Positions 20,861 to 33,803 of a DNA stretch of 64,000 bases are shown here, in pieces (position 1 is the first letter of the stretch; every line of letters begins with the position of its first letter). The stretch is taken from the NCBI GenBank assembly GCA_973895155.1, contig OZ316894.1, positions 25,730,001 to 25,794,000 on the forward strand, read 5' to 3'. The DNA comes from Marsupella aquatica (taxonomy: Eukaryota > Marchantiophyta). Under the pieces are notes generated by a model. It was not told the DNA's origin. It saw only the letters and a list, made by a program, of their open reading frames with translations, and did not search any database. The translations under genes and the position numbers were made by a program.

Positions 20861-21481
20861 AGACGAACAGAATAAGAATCACTCGGTACGAATTTAACGT
20901 GCTCTAATTTGTAGAGGATCCACTGTTAGTCCAAGAGATTCTGCAGGTCTTCCGAGAGGTGACATTAACAACACAAAGGAGCACCAATGTAGGCTGTCGG
21001 AATCGACCAAACACAGTCGACAGCAAAATAAGTGCTATCTGGAAAGTCAATCCTGCCTGCGTGCCGGCCGGCTGACTTTAGGAATCAGCCTCAATAACTT
21101 GCGTATCTTCCATCGGAGGACCTGCTCTACTTGAAGTTCAAAGGTTACTTAGAATGCCTCGCGCGTACCCGGATCCACTGTGCACGGAAACCTTACAGTA
21201 CCTTGCGAGAGCGACTGCGGAAGCCAAAAGCGAAGCAAGAAAGGGCCCCCCTCGAAGGTGTACTCCATGCGCGGAAGGCTGATCGACGGCCTTTAAACAT
21301 TGGAACTGACTGCCTCTTGTTCTCACCCGTAGAACGGGTGTCTCACGGTTTCCAGACCAGGAGAGGATCCCAACTTCTCTATGCCCAACTCACGATGAGA
21401 TCGGACATCGGATATAGCCATCAGCAAAAACATTTCCTATTTCGCTAAGCATCCAGCCATTCAAAATGGCTAGCCGCGAAG
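20861..21481. other. upstream region of the TPR gene
   Basis: Presumed promoter, 5' UTR and perhaps first exon of the minus-strand TPR gene. I searched the minus strand for the charged, Trp-rich start that relatives carry and did not find it. No other gene is supported. Confidence 0.3.
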
Positions 21482-22090
21482 TTGCGTGCTCCCAGTTAAC
21501 CTCGTCACGATACGACTACTGACCACTACACTAAATTATGGCGAAGTAATGTATAGGATCTGCGTTTGGATGAGAGAGCTCTCCAAGGCAGGTCTACAAT
21601 GAGAACTAGAGTACTCGAGGGAAAGTACAATGCTGAAATGGAACTCTCTATGCAGTGTCTGTAACAAAGTTGAGAGTACTAAAGCGAGACAGTTCCAAGA
21701 CAAAAACAAGGTGGGAGCTCGAGAATGATGGAAGAAAACCTCTCCCTATTCCGAAGAAGCTTCTAGCCAATCCCGATGTTCGGCGCGGGAGCTGCGTGCT
21801 CCCAACCCACGTAATGAAGTGAGATAACTGTCTACGCAACTACATTGTGGCAAAACATCTACAGCAACTGCGTCTACACGAGAAAGATCTCCAAGGCAGG
21901 TCGACAGTGATAATTTGTACACTGAAGGGCTAGTACAATGCTGACAGTCATAGGAATCTCCATAGGTCATCCACAACTAAGTCGAGAGCATTGAAGCAGG
22001 AGACAAATTACAAGACAGAAACACCGTCGAAGTTCCACACAAGGAGGAAAATGGAGAGCATACAACTGAATTTCAATCCCAAGATAGAGC
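21482..22090 (+). repeat. diverged direct duplication, ~310-bp unit
   Basis: Two blocks starting near 21482 and 21791 share, in order, G(T/C)TGCGTGCTCCCA, CTACACTAAATTATGGC or CTACATTGTGGCAAA, CTCCAAGGCAGGTC, AGTACAATGCTGA, GTTGAGAG or GTCGAGAG followed by (TA/CA)(C/T)T(A/G)AAGC, and CAAGACA(A/G)AAAC. Identity is perhaps 65-70%, so the duplication is old. No coding content. Confidence 0.55.
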
Positions 22091-25000
22091 TCTCCTGGGC
22101 ACCACAGTGAAGATTAGGGCGTCCGAGGAGAGAGGACTCCAATCCGCAGATTGCCTCTCCACGAATTCCGCAGATAGAAAAAAAACATTCCGTGAAGGAA
22201 TGGCAGTTTCGACTGGCTACATTGCTCACACAACCAACTCTGCACGGAAGTCAAAATCCACAGAGTTCCAGCCACGTCTGAAAATCACGCTCACCTTACG
22301 GCTGCGCTGCCACCGGCGACGCTTGAATACCACTAGAGCAAACATGGTGACAAGCCAGCACTATTAATACACCGCAAAAGCAGCTGTGCACCTCCTGTCA
22401 CTACACCAACCACCAGCTTGATCTCAATCCCCCATACTCCTGATACTCCTCCCCTTCCTCCTCCTCCTCGAGCTGAACCTTAGAATAATACTGCACAATA
22501 GCTAACGAAACATTCCATTCTCCCCATCGCCCCTCAGGACTCCTACTGCCGCAACCCTTTTGGGCGCACGGCATTAGCATTCAGCCGAACCCATCGTCCT
22601 CGCGCTGCTTGCTCATCACGCGCCTTCCTCCTGCCTCTCCCCCCGCCACTCCTCCGCCTGGCCACATTCTAGTCACGGTCCAGGCGACATCGACGAACTA
22701 CAAGGGAAGTACATAATTCTAAAGCTGGTCCCCTCTCACCCTCTGCCTCCTCCGCTCTCCTCCATCGCCACAAGGTACACAGGCAGGTCTCTCCTGCACT
22801 CACAGAATGAATCACAGACATGGACGAATGACGTCCCCGACTAGGTTCATGTACAGCGTGGTAGATCGCAATGCAACGGACCACTACAAGACAATTTTCC
22901 ATCTTTTAAACTGCCTCCATTTAACACCGAAATAACGACTAAAATGCCGTAAACCTACTCCGATCCTCTTCCCACTAAATTAAATGTCCCCAGTAGGTCA
23001 CGCGGGAGTAAACAGTGCCCTCGTTTCAAACCTCGACCGGGAACATCCAGTTTTCCAGTTCTTCGGGCCGCCAAGCAAGTTTCAGCCGGTTTCTGCCTGT
23101 CATAGACATGGATGCACTTGTTTGTGGCCTCGAAACCATTCATTCGAGAATGGAGTCATTGGGTGGCTATGCCAGAGCATTGAGCATATTTGGAAACTAG
23201 TTCACCTGCGACCGCCGGTGATCAGGTACATTATTAATTTACGCAGTGGTATGTAAAGGCGTAAAGCTGCACAGACGCGGGACACGTAGGCCCACGCAAA
23301 GTGCGGCAGGGCCTCCCTCGGACCCTCCGACATCAATACGGGGTAAGCGGGGAGTTGGGGGCCCCCACAGCACCTCCCTGGCCACTCTCATACGACCCCG
23401 ACTCCCTGAGCATGTGGGCCCCGGGACAGTGTGGGACAGCCTGCTGTCAGGAGTCTCAGGCATCAATCGACGGTGACGGGGGAGTGATAACACGATCACC
23501 CGGCGGCAAGCCCTACTCAGGGAACTCTGATATCCGACCACCCTATGAGCCTACAATAATGGATCCCTCGTTCGCTGAAAGACGGCTGCGTTTGTACCTC
23601 CCAGCCAGCCATAGCACAACACGTACCTCGCCCAAACTAACACGTCTTGCCTTGCGCGAAACGCAACGAGAGACCCAGCCTTGATCATGTAATGGCAGTA
23701 TGGCACTGCCAACATCTGAACTCCGCGATAATGAGGGTGGGATAGCAAGATGTCAAGGGCAATTAGGGCGTCTCAAATTTAAGCATTTGGAATTCCAAAT
23801 GGCACCCGGGATTTCACAGTCGCGGGCCGCCCGGATCAGGTGGTCGGCCCACCGATTTGGTGACCGGAAAGTTTTTACCAGGTTTTTTTGGTTACAATTT
23901 TGCTTTGGAAACACCCAGGTCTAACCCGTGCCGGGGCTCCTTTTAGGTGCGAGGTAAAGTTCAGACCCCCAGTTTTTTGGGACCCGATTTTGGGTACCGG
24001 TGTTCAATATCGGGCGGCGACCAGAGACATCCGGGTGACCGGAAGGAGTCCTAGAACGCGCAGGGTTGAGACGCCCTATTGGAGTTACTCAGTCTGTAAA
24101 GTGTCTGAAACCACCTCTGAGTATACAGGAATTTTGAATTTTGTTTTTCTGTTTTTTTTAAGGAAAGGGGAGCGGGGGCGTGGATAACGCATAAGGGGGC
24201 AAAAGCCACCCGACAAACCGGGCCCAAGGCCCCGAGGCAGGAAAACCAGCAAACCAAACCACACTAGTCAGGCCAGGGGACCCTAATAATCAACCTCACC
24301 TCCTGCACCTTGACCCTTACATCTCAGCTGACCTTGCTGAGATGGGATGTATGTGTGGTACAAACACTCCATAGTGAAATGTTTAAATATTCTTGCTCAA
24401 ATTGTCTTTATTATGCCACAAGTTGACGGTCTCCCTGAGATGAGGTGGTAAAGGATATCAGACCCGCTGATAACTACATTGCTCCATCAAATCTTGTTGT
24501 CTCCCTCTTTGAGATTCAACACTTGCAACTCACTCTCCAGAACTTTCACCTGGCTTCCACAGAAAATTCAAGGATTACTTTGCAAGAAAATTCAAGCAAA
24601 ACACCAAACAGCTAGAACACATATTAAGTAAAATCTGGAATTAGTTTCCACTCATGTTTCTGAGTGGAAACACCATCAATCCACCTGATGCTGAATTCCC
24701 AGCCAAGAGCACATCCAATTATGCTAGGTCAGCTGCTATTGAAGGAGTTTGATGATGCTACTATTTCAGCCTCCAAGCAGGGGTGTGAAGTGGAATGTGA
24801 ATAAAGAGGTAATAGTGCCGGTGGTGGTTTGAAGGCACATAACAATCAAGGAGGTTGTTCTTGTTAAGCCCCTGTTATACAGTGGGGGACTTCTGTCTGT
24901 CATCTTAGAAGTGGCCAGAGCACCAAGCATGGGTCCATGCCGGCTTTGTCCTGGCAAGCCTATGTCCTGCCATTATTTTATTCTTTTGTGTAAGTTCACA

Positions 25001-28000
25001 TCTTTAGTGTTACTTGCTCCAAAACTCATCCTCTAGTCATTTATTTGGGTGGATGCAAGATAACCCCTCACTGGTTTTTATTTTTGTACCCTTTTATATA
25101 ACAGCACCTGTGGGAGATAATATTATTATAAAATACGTACAACTATCACAGCACCTGTGGTGCATAACATTTTTTGACGTGCCCCACATATTTTTATGTT
25201 TTGTATATAATTCCTACAACTACCACAGCACCTGTGAAGCACCAAACATTTGACTCGCCCAAAGCGTTAAGTTTGGCATGAAATCAAAAACAACAATAAG
25301 AGTGTGGGCGTTGCCCTGGCCTTCTGGTCCTCCCTTTCAGTGGGGTTTCACGGGTTGTAGTGCAAAAAAAAAACTATAATAAGAGGTCCAGCCACTTTTT
25401 AGAGTGGTAGTCTCACAATCTTCTGTGCTTTCCATGCCAATGAAAGTCTGGGAAAATGGAAGAGAAAGTATAGGAAATGAAATCAAGAGGAAACCAAGCC
25501 GGGACAAAATGTGTGGGGAGGGGGGAGGAAGACTCCTTCTCGGTACTCCCCTAGATCCTACTTGTAAGTAGAGTCCCTACCTGGCTGAATTGATCCTCCA
25601 CTCAATCTTACCCACAGTTGTTGCAGAGTAGTCCTGGCTCAATGTCATTGCCAGTACATTCCCTGGCCCAATGCCCTTGCCAATAATCCCTGGTCAGTGG
25701 CAAAGTATTAGCTCGTGATGCATATTGGATTTGAGCGTTCATTGGATTCAATTAGCGTTTTCCCTTACCACTGATGAAAGAAATATACCCATTGATGGAA
25801 TAATATATACCCCTGACAAATATGCCCCATTTGGCACAGAATCCTTCCTAAAGAGTTGTAGGTGGGGATTGGATTTGAGACCAGATCGTAGATCGTAGTT
25901 ATAGATCACAGTGATGCTCCTTCCCTAAGGTACATCATAACATATCTTCGTAAAATTTCTCTCCTTGGGAAAATTGCGCATTTAAAAGAGGAGCTCCAGA
26001 ACTAACACTCGGTCCTAACGTGTTTTGTCATACTGTCACTGGCTGTAAGTAATAGCATTCCTGGAGATCCTCGTGTTCGGTCGAGGGTGACGGAGGTACT
26101 CGTTTGTAGATCTCCCGGAATAATTCTGGTGACATCCAACAACGAGATGACTGAATGCGTCTAGTGAAGACTGAGTAGGAGACGCGCAAACGACGAGCTG
26201 CTGCCGCTTTGCTCTCTCAACATTTGAGACGAGCGTGGGCAGAAGAAGAATTCTAGTTGCAGGGCTATTTTGCAAGGCTTCTCAGCAAAGCATGCCGTAG
26301 TCAAACCATGAAAGTTGGCAGATGTACCCTACTTGGCTGAAAGCAGGAGTTTGTATGATTTGAACTGACAGAGTACATAGCTAGCTCTGATTCTTGAATC
26401 GTTTCGGTAACGCTTATTAGTTGATCTCTACCAGCAGGTAGTAAGATAGTAAGATGTCCTGTCAGTTGCTTGTAGACGGTCGGTTTGCTCTCCAGATCGG
26501 ATCCGGCATCCGCACCAGTCTGCTCGGGTTTGGGGGCTGTGGACGGGGTGAAATGGACTTCTTTCCCTGCATGTCCTAGCCCTGCTTTCCAGAACCAGGG
26601 ACTTAATTGACCCCTATCCTAGACATAGGTTGCGTATCGGTGCTTTGCTTTCTCCTATTTCTTTAATCGCTCTTTAATAATTGGCACGAAAGCATCTACG
26701 GTAATGCAGTTGTGCACAAGGCTTGCTAGCACTGTGTGCCATACGGGTTAAATGCTAGGCAGAGGCGTCAGGTCGCAGCAACCTGACTCCACCAACAGTG
26801 CGAACGGAGGTAAAGAATTTTGAATCTCTTCGTATAGAGCTTGCAATATAATCTATCATTTATCAGCAAACCTTTGTGGCTTTCATGACGTAAGTTCGGA
26901 GCGATTCAAGTGATGGTTACTGAAGTTAAGTTGATGAACTTCTAATATTCACGAGCCATTCTTTGAATGATAATAGAGATGACATATCATGCAGATCATC
27001 ATTTTATCATCCATAACATCTCATGGTGCTTTCCATTCACATAAATTGTGGTGGGGCCCTAAAGTCACGGTGTAGAGGTTTCACTCTAGAAGCCTCGACT
27101 CCAACTCTAGCTTCTCATCCCGATACCATCACCCCTCAAGTTAGTGGTGGAGTTTCTCATAAGTTGGTACAGGAACCCCTCCCGCCTACCGTCTCCGGTC
27201 CTTCGCCTCCAGTATGCTCTTCTGGTTGGTATCTCGATTGGTCGCCTTGGTACAGTCCGCGCCAATTCCTTCTTGGGGATAGGATTGACAAAAAGGAGAA
27301 GGAAAGAACCAAGAATAAACCAAATTACTTGATGGAAACCAACATGCAGACTCAGTTTCATGATAAGGCGTATCATCCTTGCGGGACTTTGGCCTGGGAG
27401 TTGTACACAATGACTTTGCTACGATTTGGAAACTTCATTGTCATATTCAATTAGAAGTTTTTGCTCAGAAACGTCATTGATGACAGTTTCAAGTCTGAAG
27501 AATTCGGCCGTTGGACAATTGATGGGTACTGGCAGGAGTTACTTTTCTCAAAAGTGATCAGTCAATTATAATTCTCCCCAAACCAGTGTCTCTGAAATGG
27601 TGGGCATCCACATTCTCATCATCATTTGTTTCTCCCCAAACCAGTGTCAATGAAATGGTAGACATTCTCACCAAGCTACTTCGTTACGAGGTGTGTTGTC
27701 AAAGTTTTCAACATTGCTCCACAATCAAATGTGGATTAGAGCACAAGATCACTTTCCTTGGCATCTGCGCGGTTTTGAGACACATGGCATATAACGCAAA
27801 GCTGTAGGCACCATAGAAGCTTTCAGCGCTCTAGATTACAATAGGTAGAAAAAACATGCTCTTCTGTTCGGAGATTTTACATTTAAAATTTACATCTCGC
27901 TGGATCTCTCCCAGGTATTCGAGTACAGTACTTTAACATAGAGCCAAAGGCCATTCTTGTGGTGTTCTTGCAGGCCTGCTAGGGGTGCTTAACCGACACA

Positions 28001-28066
28001 TTCTTCTGACAGCGTGCTCGCTACATGGATATCCTAGTCGCTATATTACAACTTCAGAGTTGGACT
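22091..28066. other. long intergenic stretch, no gene recognised
   Basis: ORFs such as 23301-23684 (+) and 27023-27454 (+, 143 codons) show no domain or supporting splice context and are not called. Near 25100-25260 the phrase ACAGCACCTGTG recurs three times about 45-75 bases apart in AT-rich DNA. 25615-25700 has short imperfect repeats of CCTGG(C/T)(C/T)CAATG(T/C)C. The last part should contain the 3' UTR of the chlorophyllase gene. Confidence 0.35.
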
Positions 28067-29706
28067 TTACTTTCTTCCAGAAAGGAACTCTGATATAGCA
28101 CCATAAGTCTCCGGCTGCTCTAGCTTTACAGGAGCTTCTGAAGGGTTTGCGATGGCAGCCGAGAGTTGTGAGGTATCTTGACACAGAGAGGCCTGCAAGA
28201 ACGCCACAAGAATGCCTGCAGAAAACCTACGCATGGGTTCTCTTAATGGGCCATTCTTACACACACAATAAGAGAGCAAGCCTTGTACTCCCCCAGTGTC
28301 ATCATTCATGTAGTCCATATGCCCGTACTCCGAGGCTACAAAGTGGAATGCTGGACCGTCACTGTCGTAGAAAAAGGCTTCGTGACTAACACCGTCAGGT
28401 GCACACGGAGGAAAAAGGAAGTTTCTCCTTACAGTGCCTAGCCCTGCTCCAACTATGAGGGTTGGGATGCCGAGCTTCAGTGAATGCTGGGAAAATTTAA
28501 GGATTGGGGGTTTCGTTTGTTGACCTACACCCATGCCATCAACAGGATCCAAGCCAGCAATTGCGGAAATGTTCAAAGCAGTTTTGCAAACACCTGTGGC
28601 GAGTCCGAACACAACTTTGCCACCCCTGCTATGCCCTACTAATGCAAGCTTGTCCAGGTCCGGTTTTACTGAATTTACTCGATTCGATAGAGCTTGCTGC
28701 AACCCTGACGGAAACCAATCTATGATAGAAGCTGCGCTGCAAATTTCTTCAGTTGCATCTGATCCGGAGAAAAAGCTGTACATCTGAATCAGATAAGTCC
28801 GCAAGTAAGATGAAGGTCAGTGAGGAAACACAATCAAGTGGATTTGCCATCCCATGACATCTTCACTGTAGCTCAGTCATTCTGCCAGGTCCTTGATTGG
28901 TAAGGACCTAAGGCAAAACAACGAAGACGCATAAATCCTCCTTTTGCTACCAGACAAAAGGAAACAACTATGGAAACCTAGCAACTATCAAAATGCTAAT
29001 AAATGATGACATTTTGCAACGATACGATTCAGATTGCACAACTCCTAAAAGCTAAATACTCGGACATGGCAAAAAGATTTGGTAAATCCTGAAGCTCTCA
29101 GGGAAAGCACAATTCTTGACCTTCCCCTGAATGCTTCAAGATACAGTGCAAAGGGGCTTTCAGCACACACCATATACAACGTAACGAAGAAAGTATCTCA
29201 AGTCGATAACACTAGGTTCAAGTTATCATTCAAGTATACCCACATGGCCATCGCCACCAACTAACAAGAGGTCTAGAGGGTTCTCGAAGATGTACCTGTG
29301 GCGCAACTACGATGAAGCCATATGAGGCGACGTGCTTCATCAACTGACTGTAAAAAGTATTCTTCAAGGTGAAACCATGCTGGACCACAACGACTGGGTA
29401 TTCGCCGGCTTTTTCCGGCGTAGCAATCAGCAATGGCCTGGGGGGCTCATTGGCGAGTCTAATTTCGGCGAAAGAACCATATGCATTCGAATCTGAGCTC
29501 TTGCCTTTCTTGTGGCCTGCCTTTGACAGACCAGTCGAGTAAACGGTGTAGAGATCCACCTTCAGAGGGCCCTCGTTGTAAATGTCTGAAGCAAGGTGCA
29601 GCATGTCAGTTTCCTCCACAGTGAGCTGCCTTGCTTGCACCATGGCCAGCAGTGCAAACAGAACGCTCACCCATACCCACTGCCTGTCACTTCTCATAGA
29701 CTCCAT
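28067..29706 (-). CDS. CLH: chlorophyllase, two exons, with N-terminal signal peptide
   Basis: Chlorophyllase hydrolyses chlorophyll to chlorophyllide and phytol. Exon 1 is 29706-29296 and exon 2 is 28783-28067, GT-AG, phase 0, giving 375 residues. Family marks are YPVVVVQHGF, YGFIVVAPQ, the lipase-type GHSRGG with Ser189, GLDPVDG (Asp216), FPPCAPDGVSHEAFF and SEYGHMDYM (His292), so the Ser-Asp-His triad is present. The start is the ATG at 29706: the open frame reaches 29742 but has no ATG there. The N-terminus reads MESMRSDRQ, then a ~16-residue hydrophobic core ending in AMVQA, which looks like a secretory signal rather than a chloroplast transit peptide. A second Met at 29697 would also keep it. 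An AT-rich TATA-like box at 29759-29767 fits transcription starting just upstream of this ATG. No break is seen. Confidence 0.92.
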
Positions 29707-29758
29707 TTCACTCCTTGAGTTGCTTTCTTTGCCCACTTCCACAGCACCGCTGATTGCC

Positions 29759-29767
29759 TTTATTTAA
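29759..29767 (-). promoter_or_regulatory. TATA-like box of the chlorophyllase gene
   Basis: On the minus strand this reads TTAAATAAA, about 53 bases upstream of the ATG at 29706. A start site some 30 bases downstream would leave a leader of roughly 25-30 bases and exclude initiation further 5'. Confidence 0.45.
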
Positions 29768-32700
29768 GATTGGCCTGCAAGGGAGAGCAGTGCATGGCAA
29801 TGCTTTCAGGATCCTAGCACTTCCCCTAATACTAACTCGCTGGAAAAAACTCTAGAGGTACAGAAACCTGAATCGCAGACATCTACCTTTGTCCCAATTT
29901 TGAAATTACAAGCAGAACTCTATTCCGCTCCTCTAGCACTGAACGACTTGAAGGACCTCAGGGCTAACCGAAACAAAAAGATGAATCAAACAAAATTACC
30001 CCTGCTGTCAAAAGCAATTGTGGTGCCTCAATCACAACTCTCCTCTCCCCTCTGTGCTCTACTTGACTTAAAACCCTCTATCCAGTAAACAGTACAACAT
30101 TGCCAACCCAAAAAGGAGCTGTGAAGTTCCTCGCATAATAAACTACAACCCCTTCCGACTCCACCCGCCAGACCCTCCCTTCCCACCCGCCAAGCCAGAC
30201 GATGTGCTCTCGGCAGAGTCCATCTAGAGAGCTCCGATCAATCAGTCTAAATCTACGGGTCAATTGCAAAAAGGGTCAACAGAATGCACTCCCTTCTGGG
30301 TCTCAAGATTAGTAGAATGAGAAACCAAGTAGACCCAGGGAAAGCAGTTATAATCGAGCCCAGCCCAGTTCTCGGTCTGGCTGTCTATCCACACGGACTG
30401 TTGGTCCTATGAACTCACTGGGTTCCCGCGAACATTAAATTGATTGATTCACCATGTTATCTTTCTGCCAGTCTCTGTGGATCGAAGGCCGACAGTATCA
30501 ACGCGTTGAATCTATACCCCATTGCTCAATTGAACCCAAATCATTCGTAAACTCGCTCCTATTTAGCTAGAGAACGTTAATATCATCAACCCAAAGAATC
30601 ACCAGCGACGGCTTATGCAGGGCGTACCTCGAGAGAGAGTTGGGGCGTCTCGAACGGCGGTCTCCATGCAGAGCTGACGGACACTCACTCCAATAGAGTC
30701 CTACTAGCGAGGAAAGCTTCGAATCACTCGTGACAAACCAGCTCCCTGCAATGAGGTCAGGCTCCGATCCCTTATAGACAGCACTGAGCAGAAGCCTCAC
30801 TGAAGGAAATGAGGGAAGGAGCGATTCAGTGACGATGAGCAAGTCTCTCTCTATCTCTCTCTCGCAGTCTCGCTCTTTCCTGAATGTCAAAGATTCGAGA
30901 TTCGACGGGGAGGGGAGATAGCTTGGCATTGCAGCAACTTTGCTCCTATCTTCGCCGAAATTTCGACGTGTCACATTCTTTCAGGCTCCTCATAAAGAGA
31001 CGAGTGTCGCTTCCAAGTAAATCTCATTATGTTTGCCCCACCATCCCATCCCGCACACAATTCTTCTCAATTTGTCTGCCCACACAACTCGTTCGACCTC
31101 TTCCGTTGATTATGTGAACGGACGATGCTAGGTGGAAGGGTAACCCACATCCCCAAGGTTACAATAAAGCGTCTCAAAGATCTTTACCAGGATAACGTCT
31201 ACAGTTGTGGGAACTCCCATAAAACGTGGAGAAGTCAATCTTCCCTATGTAAGGAAAGCCAAGTGTCTCAACACTTAATCATTAACCATAGCCTTCCCGA
31301 AACTTTAGCTGCAAATTCTGAAATCTAACTACTAAATCTCAAAGAACGCCTAGAGTGGGGTTCTAGACTTCTAGTGTGAAGCCTCTAGACAGTAACCCCT
31401 CTGGCCCCACTAAATTGATGTCCATGGAAAAAAGGAGGGGACATTATGTATCTAAAAAAGTTGAACATGCATGATGATTTTTGTCATCATGCATTTCACA
31501 TTAAAAGAGTGGGCATTCAGGTTTGATGTGGTGATGGGCTGTTGCATTGAGGTGGCAGCTGACCATAAATAAAAGAAAGAGGATATATGACATCCAACTA
31601 AGATGAGGCCATAATCCCTGCCTTTATGAGGAGGGCTGTCTACCCCCATTTAAAAAAAAATGCTTCATGGGGTCCCATACCAGAGTTGTGATGGACCATA
31701 AATCCATAAATTTCAGCCACAGCCCAGCTTTGAGACACCATAATAATAAAAGTACTGTACACCTCATCTCTGTTAAAGCACTGACAGCGCATAAAGTATA
31801 CAGTGTGGATAGTATATTTGCGCAATGGCAAGGGAGAAAATGTTGATCCCAAATGCAGGAGACCCAGTAACATGAGAAATGAGAGAAAAGCATGAGGAAG
31901 ACCAAAATCCTGAGAGCACCCTACAATGGTAAAAGAATTAAAGCCCTATCGAGCAGCAAATTGAGGTGCCTGGTAAAGCTCCAATTGAACCTAAATTGTA
32001 TAAGAGGGTCATAAAGAAGATTTGTCCACAGGCCCTAAAACAAAATGTAGGATTTGGTTAAATTAGAGGGACTTCTGTTAACATAGAAGGCGGGTCACTC
32101 AGGATTAGAAGTAGAAAGCTAAATAGGAGCTGGAACTTTTTCACTGTACTATGAACTCTATTTTTGTCACCATGGATCGTATCGTAGCAACAGTGGTAGG
32201 GGTCACCAGGTTTGGTTATCAGGGATGGGGTGTGACGTTACTTAGAGGATGGCTGGGATTGTGAGCTAGCTAGGGAATTGTAGCATGTAGAGAAAGGAGA
32301 ATCAGCCCCTGCTTTGCACGTTCTTGCCCCCCAATTGGAAGTAGGAGGCGCATGGTTTACATTTGTGTGCAGATTGATGGTAAACCTTTCCGAGTCTGGG
32401 AGGATGCTTTCCCAAGACTAGAGAAAATCAATATAAGGCTATGGTTAATGGGAGTTTAGAAGTTAGTCTGGCCCCCAAAGAGCGTGCCAAGTATCTTCAA
32501 TTACATGGAATCTCCGCATAAGTAGATCCTGTAATGGGAGATGATTGGTGATGGCATGTTGAGTTGGTCATGTGGTCCATAGGCTCTTAGAAGTTCCAGA
32601 CCAGGTTGTTCTGGTTATTTCTATCCATTGCCCTTATACGCCTGGAGTATGGTGACCAATGCCCCAGGTTGGACAAAGTAGGTGACTTGCTTCACACTAC

Positions 32701-33049
32701 ACTGCAGCAGCAGTTGCTTTTGGCCAGAGTCAGTTGGCAGGGATGACTCAATTGTCATATCTTGTGCCTTTGTTGTCACAACTCCTATGTATGTCTCTGC
32801 TGGCTGCTGCCCCATTTGGCTAATGATGGTAAGCTAGGAACTGTGAACTAGCTTGCAACTTGCCTACCAGATATTCTATAGCTTTAAAAACAAAAGCCCT
32901 AAATTCTGTAGCTATGTCCTTAGGCAACTCTTTTACAGTTGTATGCTAGTAAGTGTCTTGGTACATTTTGTTAGAAGTGTATTATCACGTCACATGCTTA
33001 AATACATGCTGATCATTTGTAAGCAAAATCATTGATGAGTATAAGAAAG
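29768..33049. other. no gene recognised
   Basis: Promoter side of the chlorophyllase gene followed by about 3 kb without supported genes. 30841-30867 is a CT-rich microsatellite-like run (TCTCTCTCTATCTCTCTCTCG). ORFs at 30567-30974 (-) and 31624-31905 (-) lack domains. Confidence 0.35.
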
Positions 33050-33253
33050 TACACTGTTCACCTTAATTAATGCAACTTACATTAATTTGAGAGCGTCCAT
33101 TTTTAGGGTCTACTTGTAAATTAGTGTTAGTCACACTAATTTCGTGCTAACACTAATTTTGCGCACATGAATTAGTGTTACTATGGTCTTAAGAATGGCA
33201 AAATAGAGAGAAAACAACTATTTTGAAAAATTCACAACAATTAGTGTTACTTT

Positions 33254-33597
33254 TGTTGAGCATAGACGACATTCGCAACGACAAGCCCATGAACCATCCA
33301 ACGCACAAGAGTCGACACAGAGAGATACGTGGTTCACCTCCACATGAGGCTACGTCCACGGGAACACACAAGAGCTTTACTGCACTCTAGGCCGACCGGC
33401 CATACCAAGCATCCACAGCACAAGCTCTCCCTATCTCTCAACTAGCTCTGTAACAATGAGCCTAAGTTCCACCAGGGTCTGGCATCAGCCCTGGCTATAT
33501 ACACAACAGCACTACCGCTAACAATAGCTAAGTCCTAACCCGAGTTAGCCTAACTGTAGTTAGCTCATGAGTCACAAGACTAGAGCAATATCTAACA
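33254..33597 (-). repeat. 3' LTR of Copia 1
   Basis: 344 bases, about 97% identical to the right-hand LTR. It ends next to the polypurine tract at 33598. Confidence 0.95.
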
Positions 33598-33608
33598 AAC
33601 TCCCCCTT
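33598..33608 (-). other. polypurine tract of Copia 1
   Basis: Minus strand AAGGGGGAGTT lies directly against the 3' LTR, the expected plus-strand primer position. Confidence 0.9.
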
Positions 33609-33803
33609 GACTCTTGTCTTGGGGACTGGACTAATGCTACCATATGGAATCCTCAGCGGGAAGTTCTAGACAATCACCAAACCAGGTCTCCCCCTAAAAA
33701 CCACAAGGGTTAACTAAGGGTTAACTAGAACTAAGCCGTAGCCAAACAGGAATGAATAATTCATATACAAATAGTCACACATTGCTAAATAACTCTACTT
33801 GCA

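Noticed and set aside
23301-23684. 127-codon plus-strand ORF in GC-rich DNA
   Set aside because: Overlapped by other frames, no domain, no splice support.
27023-27454. 143-codon plus-strand ORF
   Set aside because: No recognisable motif. Composition shifts midway and an opposing 89-codon frame exists; not enough to call a gene.
29707-29742. Extended chlorophyllase start at 29742
   Set aside because: That codon is GTG, not ATG, and a TATA-like box lies only ~20 bases upstream, so it is probably untranslated.
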